A stretch of DNA of 64,000 bases from Anisus vortex (taxonomy: Eukaryota > Mollusca > Gastropoda > Planorbidae), in assembly GCA_949126835.1 (NCBI GenBank), contig OX421500.1, positions 18,854,181 to 18,918,180 of the forward strand, written 5' to 3'. Of this stretch, positions 11,078-23,024 are shown in pieces (the first letter of the stretch is position 1; every line of letters begins with the position of its first letter). Under the pieces are notes generated by a model. That model ran no database searches. It saw only the letters and a program-made list of their open reading frames with translations, and had not been told where the DNA came from. A program made the position numbers and the translations under genes.

Positions 11078-11699
11078 TGTTACGAATATCGGTCATAAAT
11101 GAATGACGTAGTGAAGCAATGACCTCTTAGCAAGTGCGTATCAGAGTCCAAGGCGACCAAGGTTTGACCTTTGTGCCCTGAGGGCAGTTTAAATAAAATA
11201 ATTCGTTCAAACCCGTGGAAATTGGAGGATAATTCTGGATCGTAGTAATTATAGAGAAATAGGTTAAAATGCGTATTAAGACCCTGTAGAATCTTCGATG
11301 ATAGTTTTCTTTGTAAAGTCCCGACCTCCTTAAAGTTAGTTCAGTTTGAAAGTTTGTGGAGTGAAGTCGCTATATTGATTTGTATATTATATGCCATTTA
11401 TTTTGAAACTTATGTTACCATCAGTTGATGCATTTATTGATCGTTTATATTGAGTCTACAATTTAAATAAAATTGTTTATTCAACTACTGGAGTTGTTTG
11501 ATCTATCATTGTTGAGAAAGGTGTTGAAGATAATTATCACGAATATAACTACATTACTGCATTGACCTGTCAGTCAAGGAACCCCTAGCTTGGGCTACAG
11601 ATTAGCAGAATCTAGAGACTTCTAATAAAGATACAACTATATTCATTGAATCCGATTTAACGAGTCGTAATAATAGTCATCATAGAGACGTCCATAACA
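11078..11699 (+). repeat. 3' LTR
   Basis: 622 bp, near-identical to 5788-6399. It has a 10-bp longer segment (AATTATAGAGAAAT region near 11245) and about seven substitutions. Confidence 0.85.
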
Positions 11700-12622
11700 A
11701 AATACTAATGATTGGTAATTTCGTTAAAGCAAAAAGTGCTTACTTCTACCTACAATTTAATGATTTTATTAACATGACGATTACCGATTGGAATCATATC
11801 CATTATCAACCAGAAGGCATTCAATCAGGACTACAGATACACGACTTGAAATAGGAAGTAGGCCTACCTAAATATTCTCCATCCTATTGTGTTATGTCGA
11901 AGCCTTTTTATTTTATTTTTGTGCGTGTTTGTTTTAGTCTTTCTTTTTAGTGCTAAGTTATATAAATTTACCGAGGCTACTAACTTGAGTCTGTTGCAAA
12001 CGAATATATATACACAAAAAAACTACTATCCCTGCACCATGCACAACCATTTCAAAACGTTTTTATGCTCTACATGGGGGCAATAGGCATATATATATAT
12101 ATTTTTAATTTTTTTTTTAAAACATGCCGATTCTTATTTTTAAAGGAATATTTTGTATGCATAGTTTGTTTTCACAAAGCAAATATAAATTTTAAAAGTT
12201 AAGAAGAAGAAAAAAAAATAAGAAAAACAATTTAAAACAAAAACAGAAAATTAAATAGAAATATACACATGGATACATTCTGCATTGTATAAACAAACAA
12301 ACAAGATCTTTTTATTAGGATCACACTTTGAATTTTGGTTTTTATTTTTTAGAGTATTTAACTTTTAAAGGAATCATTTTAAATAGCATATAATATTTAG
12401 GTGAAAGGATTGTGTGGCCAGTAAGACACACAAGTTACTGCGCGTCCATTCGGCGCCTGCGTTCATCGAAATGTGGAAACGGTCCCTCTTACTTACTTAT
12501 TTATGCCTTTAGCCACACCTAGGACATAGGCCGCCAACTAAAATCATCCAGGTATTCCAATCCTGGGCCGATTTATCATACTCTTGCCTCCAAGTGAGGG
12601 CTTGCCGAGTGATACTGTAAGT
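11700..12622. other. Non-coding, repeat debris
   Basis: No exon was supported. A short TA run lies near 12090. From about 12490 the sequence looks like an older repeat, into which the hAT-type element at 12623 inserted. Confidence 0.4.
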
Positions 12623-12831
12623 TAAGGGTCGGCAGCCTTTTGATTAGAGTGTGCCAAAGAAGGATTTCTAATACATTTGGCGTGCCAGAACCTTGAAAAG
12701 TCATTCTGCTCTAGTACTCAATTTCTGGTAGAAGAGACTGTGACTTGCCCTTCTTTGGGGTCTGCCGCGTGCCATTGAAAATAGCTCTGCGTGTCAAGTC
12801 TGGCACGCGTGCCGTAGGTTGCCGACCCCTG
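12623..12831. mobile_element. Short hAT-type MITE
   Basis: 209 bp flanked by an exact 8-bp duplication CTGTAAGT (12615-12622 and 12832-12839), the size typical of hAT insertions. The right end reads the complement of CAGGGGTCGGCAACCTACGG. The left end is the slightly diverged TAAGGGTCGGCAGCC. The interior has GTGCCA/TGGCAC words seen in widespread hAT MITEs. It has no coding capacity. Confidence 0.85.
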
Positions 12832-13232
12832 CTGTAAGTAGTTGTTTTTTAGGGTGTGACCAAAAATATTTCCAGCTCTTTCGGTAAATGTCTTCTTCCA
12901 CAAGCCTCTATTTAGTTTTCTGTCAGAATTCTTCGGTTTCTTGCCAACATATCTTAAGGATCCTTCCTTCTCAGGAATGTGATATCAAATGCCTCTATTT
13001 CCCTGACATTGGAGGCTGCAAATCTTGAAATTTCCAAACTATACATCGAAAATGGCTTCAACAATGATGTTGATAATTCTTAAATTTGTGTTCAGAGATA
13101 TAATTATAAAGCCCAAACTTTTTTTCAGTTGGTTATATACTGTTCGTGCTTTGCCCGTTATAGTTTTTACGGACACTTTACGTCCACAAATTACTGGCTT
13201 ACCAGTCTAGCGGATATCATTGCAAACGTTTA

Positions 13233-13330
13233 CTTTGGTATATTATCTTATACATGCCAGACGCTCCTTCTATAAAGAAGTTTATTGCGTCCTACGCTCA
13301 TCCGTGGTCCGAGTCTAATCTTGCATTTGT
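13233..13330 (+). repeat. LINE-tail repeat 'T', copy 1
   Basis: Contains the block CGCTCCTTCTATAAAGAA ... GCGTCCTACGCTCATCCGTGG. Related blocks occur at 17392-17490 (+), 35005-35100 (-), at the end of the CR1/Jockey-like LINE (34815-34870) and, more diverged, in the intron of the palindrome's 120-aa gene. It is probably a 3' LINE or SINE tail. Confidence 0.55.
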
Positions 13331-13745
13331 ATTAATGCTAAGGCAATATATTCATATTTAATGGCTGTAAACAGCTTGCTACATTTAGCTAGACTTCACA
13401 TACAACAAATATAACTGCGCAACTCTACAGTTTTATGTAAAAATAGGGCAAAATGAAATAAGTAGGCCTAATCTCGTTGACACGGTGAAAACGTATCTAA
13501 TTACATGTTCCTTAGATTTTTTTCAGTTACTAACACTCTTAGACAGACTGCATGTGTAATATTCTCACAAAAAATATGGTTCTATCAAACTCATAAAACA
13601 TCTATTAAATTGTAACGTATTAGGATGTTTAGATATCACAGTCCAATATTAAGAATCTAGGCACATGATTGTGTGTAAAACACTATTATCCAAAGCTTAG
13701 ATAGAAGAAGTAGTAGATGTATTTGATACATGACTTGTATATATA

Positions 13746-13998
13746 CAGTGCTTTTTTGTAAAAAAAAATAGGTGCCGGTACTCAGTGATGAATTGCCTAA
13801 CTTTTAAAGCAGTTTCGCATTTTGTATTTTAATTCTTATTGCGCACAATTTAAAAATAGTTCAATTTTAACAAATTAATAATATTTATAATAAATAAATA
13901 ATAAACGTTAATTTACAAGAAAAGTAAAAAAAAAATCCCCCCATCGAAAAAGGTATCAATACGCCGTACCGGTGCGTACCGTCACAAACAAAGCACTG
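13746..13998. mobile_element. hAT-type MITE with CAGTGCTTT ends
   Basis: 253 bp with inverted ends CAGTGCTTTTTTGT and ACAAACAAAGCACTG, and inner GTACCGG/CCGGTAC words. It is flanked on both sides by TATATATA, which could be an 8-bp duplication or simply the TA-rich target. A second, truncated copy is at 30825. Confidence 0.75.
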
Positions 13999-14565
13999 TA
14001 TATATATAATTATAGCCAGGGACTTTCTGTTTATCAGTCGTATATGTCAATCAAGATTTAAATGTTTTCTTTCCAATGTATCATCTAGATAGCTAACAAA
14101 ATAGTCGACCACAAAAGAAACTATTCATGGTCCCAAAGCGTTAGACATATTGATTGGTCTGATTCAATAAGTCGTGTCAATTTTAGACCACTTGTCTGTA
14201 ATCGAGATCTTTCCCCATTTTCTTTAAATTAAGCTTTCAATGTTTCGATTTATTTACACTCAGTAAGAGAAGTTCCTCTGCGACCACTTTACACAGATTA
14301 TCTCCCAAATAAACAAAAAGCGATTTATTGAGGGAGACCGAAAATTTGTAGTCGTCCAAACCATACGAACAAAAGACAAATTCTCATTTTCCCTTTACGG
14401 GTTTACCGCACATCTAACCAGGATCATTTTATGTACACAAAATTAGGGCTAAGAGACTAATAGCATAGCTTAATTAATCTCACGACAATTGTTGTATTAT
14501 TTTATAAGAACATAATAACACGTCAATGGATATTACACATTAAAAAAAAAATATATTACTATTAC

Positions 14566-14617
14566 CTGACCGGGTGATCTTGAAACAGAATCTGAGCTTA
14601 TTGAACCAGTACTTGTT
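14566..14617 (-). CDS. Mini-exon gene, putative exon 30 (Ser-rich)
   Basis: 52 bp between AATCAG| and |GTAATA on the minus strand. It takes one base to complete the codon begun by the exon at 15931 and reads TSTGSISSDSVSRSPGQ, ending in phase 0. The Ser-rich composition continues that of the previous exon. Its link to the coiled-coil exons far upstream is inferred from phase only. Confidence 0.4.
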
Positions 14618-17600
14618 CTGATTAACAGAAACGAAATTTAAAAGTTACTTTATGTGTATATAGCAGTTATTTAATTGCAATAACTAAATTGTTGAATATC
14701 ATCATCAACATTTTACCCTTGACCAATATGGTCGTTAGGGAGAGCAAATGGACACATCATCATTCATCTTTCTCAATTAATTGTTGTCTTTATTTAGCGG
14801 CTGTCAATAGTTTAGTCATTTGCAGCTTTGTCCAATCGTTTATATTGTCGAACCAGCATTTCCGCTGACGGCTTCTCAGGTGTCCACATTCTACAGTGCC
14901 TTGTTGGATGGATTTCGGCAGCCTATTATGCCGCAACACATGACCGAACAATGTCAGCTTACGCCGCTAGATTGTTCCCATGATGGCTTATTGAGGCCCT
15001 GCAAAATAGGATATTCTGTCCCAGACATACTAATTAGTTCTGTATTCTAGGCAGGAGATTTGAAGGATTTTCTGATGCATTGATTTTCGCAAGCCTGCAA
15101 CTTGTTTTCAGTGGCTGCTAGCTTTGTCCATGTCTCACATCCTTACATAATAATGGCTTTCAAAGGAGTTCTGTAAGCATGAGTCTTTTTTTGGATAATA
15201 ATGGTTTTAAGGCAAACATTTGAGCCTGGATTGGGTCAGCAATGGCGGCGATGGTTAGACTAAAAGGTAGCTGGTCCAGCAAAAGCATTAGTCTCCTAAC
15301 AATTGTTTGATATAAGCTAACAAAATACCCAGCGCTTACGGTTAAATTCCAAGTTAAAAAAATGTAAAACCAAATGTTACTTTTTATATTTTACATGGAA
15401 TAATATAAATATACTATAGCTCTCATAAACATAATTATACCTTTACGTCTCGTATCTAAAAAAAAATAATACTGGAACGTCCATGCGAGGTCTATCAATG
15501 TATTACAAGTTCTTATTACTGGAATATCCGTGCGAAGACAACCATTTTATTACAGATTTTTACAAATGGAACTTAAATTCGAATTCTACCAAACAATTAC
15601 AATTTTTTAATACTGGAACGTTCATGCGAATACTATCAATTTATTACAGATGTTTACAAATGGCACGCAAATTCGAAGTCTACCAAAATATTACAGGTTT
15701 TAAATACTGGAACGTTCATGCGAAGACTATCAATTTATTTCAATTTTTATTTATTTTATTTTATTTTTACAAATGAACGTAAATTCGAAGTCTATTAAAC
15801 TATTACAAGTTTTTAAAGTTTTGACAAATTAGTTAAAATAATCTGCCTCATGTTAATTCATAGCTCAAAGGTTGAAACAGCCTACCAAAAAAAATAATTA
15901 TTATTATCTCTTACTAAAAATATATCTTACCTCTTTGCCCATGATGGGGTAATGTCGGATATTGAGGAATCGAGACTTGGAAGTGCAATTAATGACTCTA
16001 CACTTGGACTGGTACGTTTTGATTGTCTCGAGGCTGTATATTTACTTTGGCGTGAATGTGTTGGAACAACCTCATCTTCCTAGATTATAGGTTTATATGC
16101 ATCAAATTGTAATTTAATAATTATAATCAAAGCAATGTTATAAACAAATTTAAACTGATAGTAAAATGTTTTGATAAAATAAAATATTGTATATAAAACT
16201 TTATTTGTGACCCGTTCTCACGAAAGTAGACATAAGTCGCAAATACCAATTTGTGCTACATGCGTTTTTGTGTTGTGTGGGTCTTTCCGGTGATTTTTGT
16301 TTGTGTAAATACTAAGTTATCCATTTTTAAATAATAATATTTATGTTTTTTAAATTTTTTCTTCTTCTTAAAAATATTTTAATTAAGTATTTTGATCAAC
16401 GTGTGATTCAGAATTTAGCATAAATTCACTACCCATACCATTATATATCATTGAAAAGGGCAGACTCTCAGGAATTTCTTTTTGATCACTATTTATTGAT
16501 AGACCCCAATCAGAACATATTTAAGCATGATTGGCTATTGGAATACAACGAGAAAACAATTAGATTTTCCGTTTTCGAGATTATGAAAATTTAACAATAT
16601 GGAGAGGCGCATAGCTTCACTGCTAAAATAATATCGTATATACAAATAAAATGATAATTGAATACCCTTTCCATTGGTATGTAAATATAGATATTACGAA
16701 TCTGGTTGCTACCGAGTTTAGACATTTTCAAAACATAAACTTCAAAACACCTTTTCTTAAAACTCTAGTTTTTTGTCTGTCTAGTTCTAAGTGATAGTAA
16801 GTGTCATAGAAAAAATGAAATATTGACGTATAATAATACATTTTTTTTATTAAAATTAAGCTTATTCAATGCCCTTTCAAACGATATATACATAGCTCAA
16901 AATGTTGAAAAAAAAACACTTATGCCACCTTTTGTAAGAACGGGTCACATTTATGTTTGTTTGTAACCAAAATAATTTAAAGTTCTTGAACAGCAAAACA
17001 CTTTTAACAATTGGCAGAATTAAGCCATTTGTTTCAACACGACATACGCTAATTCGCTAATTAAAATTTAAAATTATGATTGTCAAGAATTTTTAGGTGT
17101 AAATGGTGTTACATATTAATAGCGCCTAGAGCTCTCTCTCAACGCGAGTTTTGTGGGTGATACTAAGAATAGACCTTTTCCTTTTATGTTTGTCGTTTTC
17201 GTCTACTTTAGTGACGACTGCCAAATTATAGAAATCCACTCTTGTGCCGACTGCAAATTCTAGGAACAGATTATTATTTTACGTACAAGGGAGATTATGT
17301 TGAAACTATCGTTTTTATTATTTATTACCCCTCTGTTAATATCCTTTATCCTATTTAATCTTTACAAATTTACAATGAGAACTTCATACCTTTTATGGTC
17401 TTTTTTTATCTCATATATCAAATACACTCATTCTATAAAGAATATCATTGCGTCCTAAGCTGATCCGTGGTCTGAGTCTAGTATTTCATCTTTATAAAAT
17501 AATGTTAAATTACTGATTTTCCAGGTTTATTCAGGCAACCTATTTCTTTCCCGGATGCAACTCGGGAAGAATATTTACGTTTATGCTTTTGGTCTCGCAT

Positions 17601-20600
17601 AATGGATAAAGAAAATGTTTTTGTCTTTACGTTTATCTGAGCGTTGCAGCAGGGCTGCTATTGTGTTATATTTCTAAATTAGAATTTAATGCTTTATGTA
17701 GGCTATGTAGTATTACTACTTTACTCTTTGCCCTTCTGTCTTCTAGTGTTTCTATATTTAGTGAATTAACTATTGGTGTTACTCTTGATAGTTGTGAATA
17801 ATCGTTGGTAATGAATCATGCAGCTCTATTTTTAATGTGTTCTAATTTCTGATATTGTCTTTATTTGATGGGTCCAATGCAGATGTTCTAGTTTAGGTCC
17901 AACTAATGCAACATAACATTCTAGTTTTATATTCTTATTACAATTGCAAGAGTTCATTTTTATGAATCCGAATGTGTTTTTTCTAATATAATTTATCATT
18001 GCATTGGTCGTTTATTTTTTAATATTTCACAGCAAACCAACCAAACGATTACACATTTAACAAAGATTTTACTGTTCAAGTCACTGAATAGGATACTCAT
18101 CATAACAAGCCAGGATTAAAGTGAATCATATGTTCCATTTGCCTATACTGAACAAATAAAAATGAACACAAGTTCAACCCTTGATGTGTGTCCAAATTGT
18201 GATAATTATGACATTGATAAATTAAATTTAACTCAATGGCCTTTTACCCCTCACTGCGAGAGTAATTGGCCCTTTTATTATTACTATAATTTTTTTTTTT
18301 TTTATATTTTACTTTTATGCTTCACGTCTTTCTAAAAGTTAAATAATAAATCATGAAGGTTTGAAATAAATAGATTTTTTATTTTTACCTCGTGTTGCCC
18401 TTTTTAGTAGACTACTATCTATTTTTATCCGTCAATAAATGTAAGTAGACATGAATTTCAAATACATTTGCCTTATTGTACTTTTTGTTTTGACCAATTT
18501 ATTGAGTGGATATTTTCGCCCACTATTCGTTTATTTTTAATATAATAGTTTTTTTAAATATTATTTCTAAATAAAAATGTGTTCTATATACCGTTACAAT
18601 TTGTAAAAATTAAACAAGACAAACAAAAGATTACTTTCAAAATAATAAGGAAACGATGCTATATAGAAGGAGCTTCTGTAATTTATAAAATATGATACAA
18701 TTATAGACTTTTTGAGATTGAATTTGGACATATAAGTTTTCTTTTCACTAAAACTATTATTTACCCAATTTGTTGAGGTCTCTACTTGCATGTCTTCGTC
18801 ACCATATTGTAGAATTGCTAAAAAATAATTTAGTTTTAAAATTCAAGCGGGAAATAATCATATATATCAAAGTATAGGTTTATTTATCAGGCACGTATCA
18901 TATGTCTTAAACTTTACGTTCAGTTAAAGTGTGTTTATTTTATAAGAGGACGAGCTTTTGCAAATATGTAAACAAATCCAGTAAGATTATTGAATTCCAC
19001 GTAATTTAACTATCAATGTGGTTTAATCTAAAGGAGCATAGCTAGGATATTTTTGATAAATTATTCTAGCTTAGTATTTAGGTTTAAATATTCGGATTCG
19101 GATTCGGAAATTTAGTATTCGGATAAAACACCCATATACATTTTCCAAATAATTAGGAAAAGTTTAAAATATTTTACTTTATATAATGTTTTTTAATAAT
19201 GATAACTTTTAATTGATAACAACAAATATATTTGGCATAGCCGGGGTGGATGCGGGGATAAGCTTCTTCATCTCATGAAATGATCCAACTCCAATGGCTT
19301 GCGTCTCTAACCGCCGATTCTAGCTCCTGGCCTTCACGAGTGACTTGAAAATTAGTCCCGCGAAGCCAGTTCCTAACTAACAAGAGAAGGGGTGAAAGGC
19401 GGACCACTGGCGCCTAAAAACCAGTTGCTTCGGGCAGATGGGGCTCGTCAGCCGTGGTTGGCTGCTCATCTAGGAGAAGGAAAACTCTGACTTCAAACCT
19501 CCGCTGCCTTGCGGCCACACTCATTCCTGATAAAGGCTAGGGGAGTAAACCACGATCACAAATCAGGAGACGGAATCCCTAAGGCAGTCTGGCGTTGCCT
19601 GCAACGTCTCTCTGGCAATTCCTGCGACGCAGCTGAAACCAAGTTGTACTGGCTCCGCCTTTCCCTTGGACCTATCAGACAGTTGAGAGAGGGAGTCTGG
19701 TGCATGGGCAACAGCTTATTCTCTTCATCACCTGCCCAGGCATGTGCCCTGGAGAGGACACTCCAGCTTCGCCTCACAGCGTTGACACAACACGGAAGGG
19801 GTAGTTATCGGTTATAAGCCACCCGCTTAATTGGCGTAGAGCTGGCGCCAGAGACTGCTTCCGACGGCGGGAGAGATGACAATGTCTCATTGGACAACTA
19901 CCGTTCGCCTCAAGCTGGGCAGCCCCCAGTCAATTAGGTGCTATCCCGTCACAGTTTGCCTGCCTTACTGGGTGCGTAGGACTGAGTGCATGCACATGCC
20001 CGACAAGTGGACTGCAACTCATGCACCAAGCAATAAAAAAAAATTCACGTTTTTCTGGCAAGGTAAAAGTGTGGAAGAAAACAGAGAATACGGCGTTGGA
20101 TTTGCTGTCCGGAACAACCTCCTGGGGATAATAGAACCCTGCCAACAGGGAACTGAAAGACTAATTTCACTCCGCCTCCACACCTCAACAGGGACCGCCA
20201 ACCTAATCAGTGCACACGCACCAACTCTCAGCGACTTCAATGCTAGGGTGGGTGCTGACTACGTTTTATGGCCTTCCTGTTTGGGAAGATTCGGCACCGG
20301 AAAAATGAACGAAAAAGGAGAGAGAGAGACTCTTGGAACTGTGTTCTAATCATAATCTATACAGCACCAACACTTTCTTTCAAAGCCCCAGCATAGGTTA
20401 TCTCTAAACACTAGCACGAGCTGGACCTTATCATCACCGGGCGTTCTGCAATGAAGCAGGTTCTTCTCACTCGCACCTTCCATAATGCAGACTGCGACAC
20501 CGACCATTCACTGGTATGTTGCAAGATGATATTGCTGCCCAAGAAAATCTACCGAACCAGGCCAGAAGGCAGACCCCACATTGATGTGAGCAAGACATAT

Positions 20601-22970
20601 TCTCAGACAGGAAAACAGAGTTCACGCAAGCTCTATCGAACTCACTAGACACTGATCTCCCTGGCTTGAATGCCAAAGAAAAGTGGGAATATCTCAGCTA
20701 AATATACACAGCACAGCCATGCAGGTCTATGGAAGAAAAAAGTCAAAAAGCAATGACTGGTTCGAGGCCAACTGCGCCACGCTCATCGCCGCCATAGAAG
20801 AAAGACGGAAGGGCTCATAAAAAATACAAGCATTCCCCCAATCAACAGACACTGCAGGCATATAGATCAGCAAGGAGCAGGGTTCAGATGCTAGCAAGGC
20901 AGTGCGCAAATGACAACTGGCTTCAACTATGCCAGAGCATTCAGCTATCCGCTGACACTGGAAACATAAGAGGCATAAACGATGACATAAAAAAGGCCAT
21001 GGGTCCTACAAAGAAGGTCACAGCCCCACTGAAGTCTCCTACAAGCGTGGTAATTCATGACAAGAGCAAACAGATGGACAGATGGGTGGAACACTACTCA
21101 GAGTTGTACTCCAGGCAAAACCACATCACACAACAGGTCATTGATGCTATTCAAAGTCTCCCCCTCATGGCAGAACTGGATGACTTACCTACCCTGGCAG
21201 AGCTAAAAGAAGCTATCGAGCGATTACAAATAGCAAAGGCTCCAGGTCGAGACGGTATCCCACCAGAGGACATCAAGTGTGGCAGCAGCGTATTAATGGA
21301 GCACCTGCACGGTCTCCTCTGCCAGTGCTGGGAAGAAGGAGCAGTATCCGAGGACATGAAAAATGCCAACAAAATTACCCTGTATAAAATTAAGGCAGAT
21401 AGAAGTGACTGTAATAATTACAGGGGCATTTCCCTCCTTAGTATTGTGGAAAAGGTCTTTGCTCGTGTTGTTCTAAAGAAACTGCAATAGCTAGATGAGA
21501 GAGTGTATCCCGAATCATAGTGCGGATTCCGAGCAGAAAGATCCACACTCGAAATGATCTTCTCACTAAGACAACTCCAAGAAAAGTGCCGAGAGCAACA
21601 TATGCCCCTCTATTTGGCTTTCATTGATCTGACAAAGTTTTTCGACCTGGTCAGCACAGATGGACTCTTTACAGTCGTGGCAAAAGTTGGCTGCCCACCA
21701 AAACTGCTGAAGATAATACAGTCATTCCATGACGGAATGAAAGGCACAGTGCAATGTGACGAGTCAACTTCGGCCGCATTTGACATCCTCAGTGGAGTCA
21801 AACAGGGTTGTGTCCTTGCCCCAACACTCTTTGGCATCTTTTTTGCCAGCCTGTTGAGACATGCGTTTGGAACTTCAACCGAGGGGGTTTATCTACACAC
21901 CCGATCTGATGGTAAACTATTCAACCCAACCAGGCTTAAGTCTAAGAGGAAGATACGGGAGACCGTGATTATGGTCATGCTTTTTGCAGATGACGCTGCC
22001 TTTATAGCCACACACACATAGGCAGAACTACAAAGCCTAATGGACCGCTTTGCCAAGGCCGCTAGCGACTTTGGCCTCACTATCAGCCTAAAAAAGACTA
22101 ATGTGATGGCCCAGGAAGCTGATTCTCCAAAAAACACCATTAACAACAGCGAACTTGAGGCTGTGGAGCATTACACATACCTTTGTTCCACCATCACTAG
22201 CAACCTATCTCTAGATGCAGTGCTCAACACAAGGATCGGCAAGGCCTCCACAACACTGACCAGACTATCACACATATTGTGGAACCACAGAAAGCTGACC
22301 ATAAGAACCAAGGTTGCAGTGTACTGTACATGTGTGTTAAGCACTCTACTCTATGCCAGCGAAACCTGGACCCTATATTCTAGTCACGAGAAGAGATTGA
22401 GTGATTTTCGCATGCGTTGCCTCCGACGCATAATCGGGATCTCCTGGCAGGACCATGTCACGAACAACGAGGTGCTGCAGCAGGCGGGGATGCCAATCAA
22501 GCCTACTCTGATCCGCCAAAGCCGGTTCAGATGGTTGGGACATCTGTGTAGGATGGACGATGCCAGAATACCCAAAGACATCCTATACTCTGAACTAGCC
22601 AGAGGAAAGAGGACTGCAGGCCGGCCCCACAACCATTTTAGGGATGTCTGCAAGAGAGACATGAAAGACCTAGACATAGACATAAACAGCTGGGAGGAAC
22701 TTGCCAAAGAAAAGGTGAGTTGGAGACGAGCGCTGACCTCTGAACTGGAAGCAGGAGAAATAAACCTGCAACGGCTCGCTGACGTGAAGCGTACCAGAAG
22801 GAAGGGAAGAGACCAGTCTACGACCAATTCTGTCTTCTTGTGCCAGACGTGCAACAGGGACTGTTACTCGCGTGCGGGCTTGTACAGCCACAGCAGAAGC
22901 TACAAGGCCAGGAGAACACAATTCCCCAAGAGCACACAAAATTACGTCGTCTCACGAGACTAATGGAAGC

Positions 22971-23024
<54 letters not shown>

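Larger units (their letters stand above)
5788..11699 (+). mobile_element. Ty3/Gypsy-type LTR retrotransposon, internally deleted
   Basis: Two direct LTRs (5788-6399 and 11078-11699) bound a 4.68-kb interior. The interior has a primer-binding-like site at the left, a purine-rich tract (GGAAGGAGGGGGG) at the right, gag remnants and a 491-aa frame with retropepsin and integrase-like pieces. The LTRs differ by about seven substitutions plus one 10-bp indel, so the insertion is fairly young (about 1% divergence). Reverse transcriptase and RNase H are missing, making this a non-autonomous derivative. No convincing target duplication was seen. Confidence 0.85.
19237..22974 (+). mobile_element. RTE-like non-LTR retrotransposon (LINE), dead copy
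   Basis: About 3.7 kb: a 5' leader (19237-19870), an endonuclease remnant, a reverse transcriptase broken by three TAG codons, and a C-terminal zinc-finger-like tail, ending at a TA microsatellite. GC content is well above the surroundings. The endonuclease and reverse transcriptase lie in different frames, so the copy is inactive. The clade call rests on the RT-to-C-terminus motif order and is not certain. Confidence 0.85.

Noticed and set aside
15483..15776. 97-codon frame
   Set aside because: It is the translation of a 93-bp tandem repeat, whose period is a multiple of three.
19509..19817. 102-codon frame in the LINE leader
   Set aside because: It has no similarity to LINE ORF1 proteins, and the opposite strand is also open. 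It is probably leader sequence.
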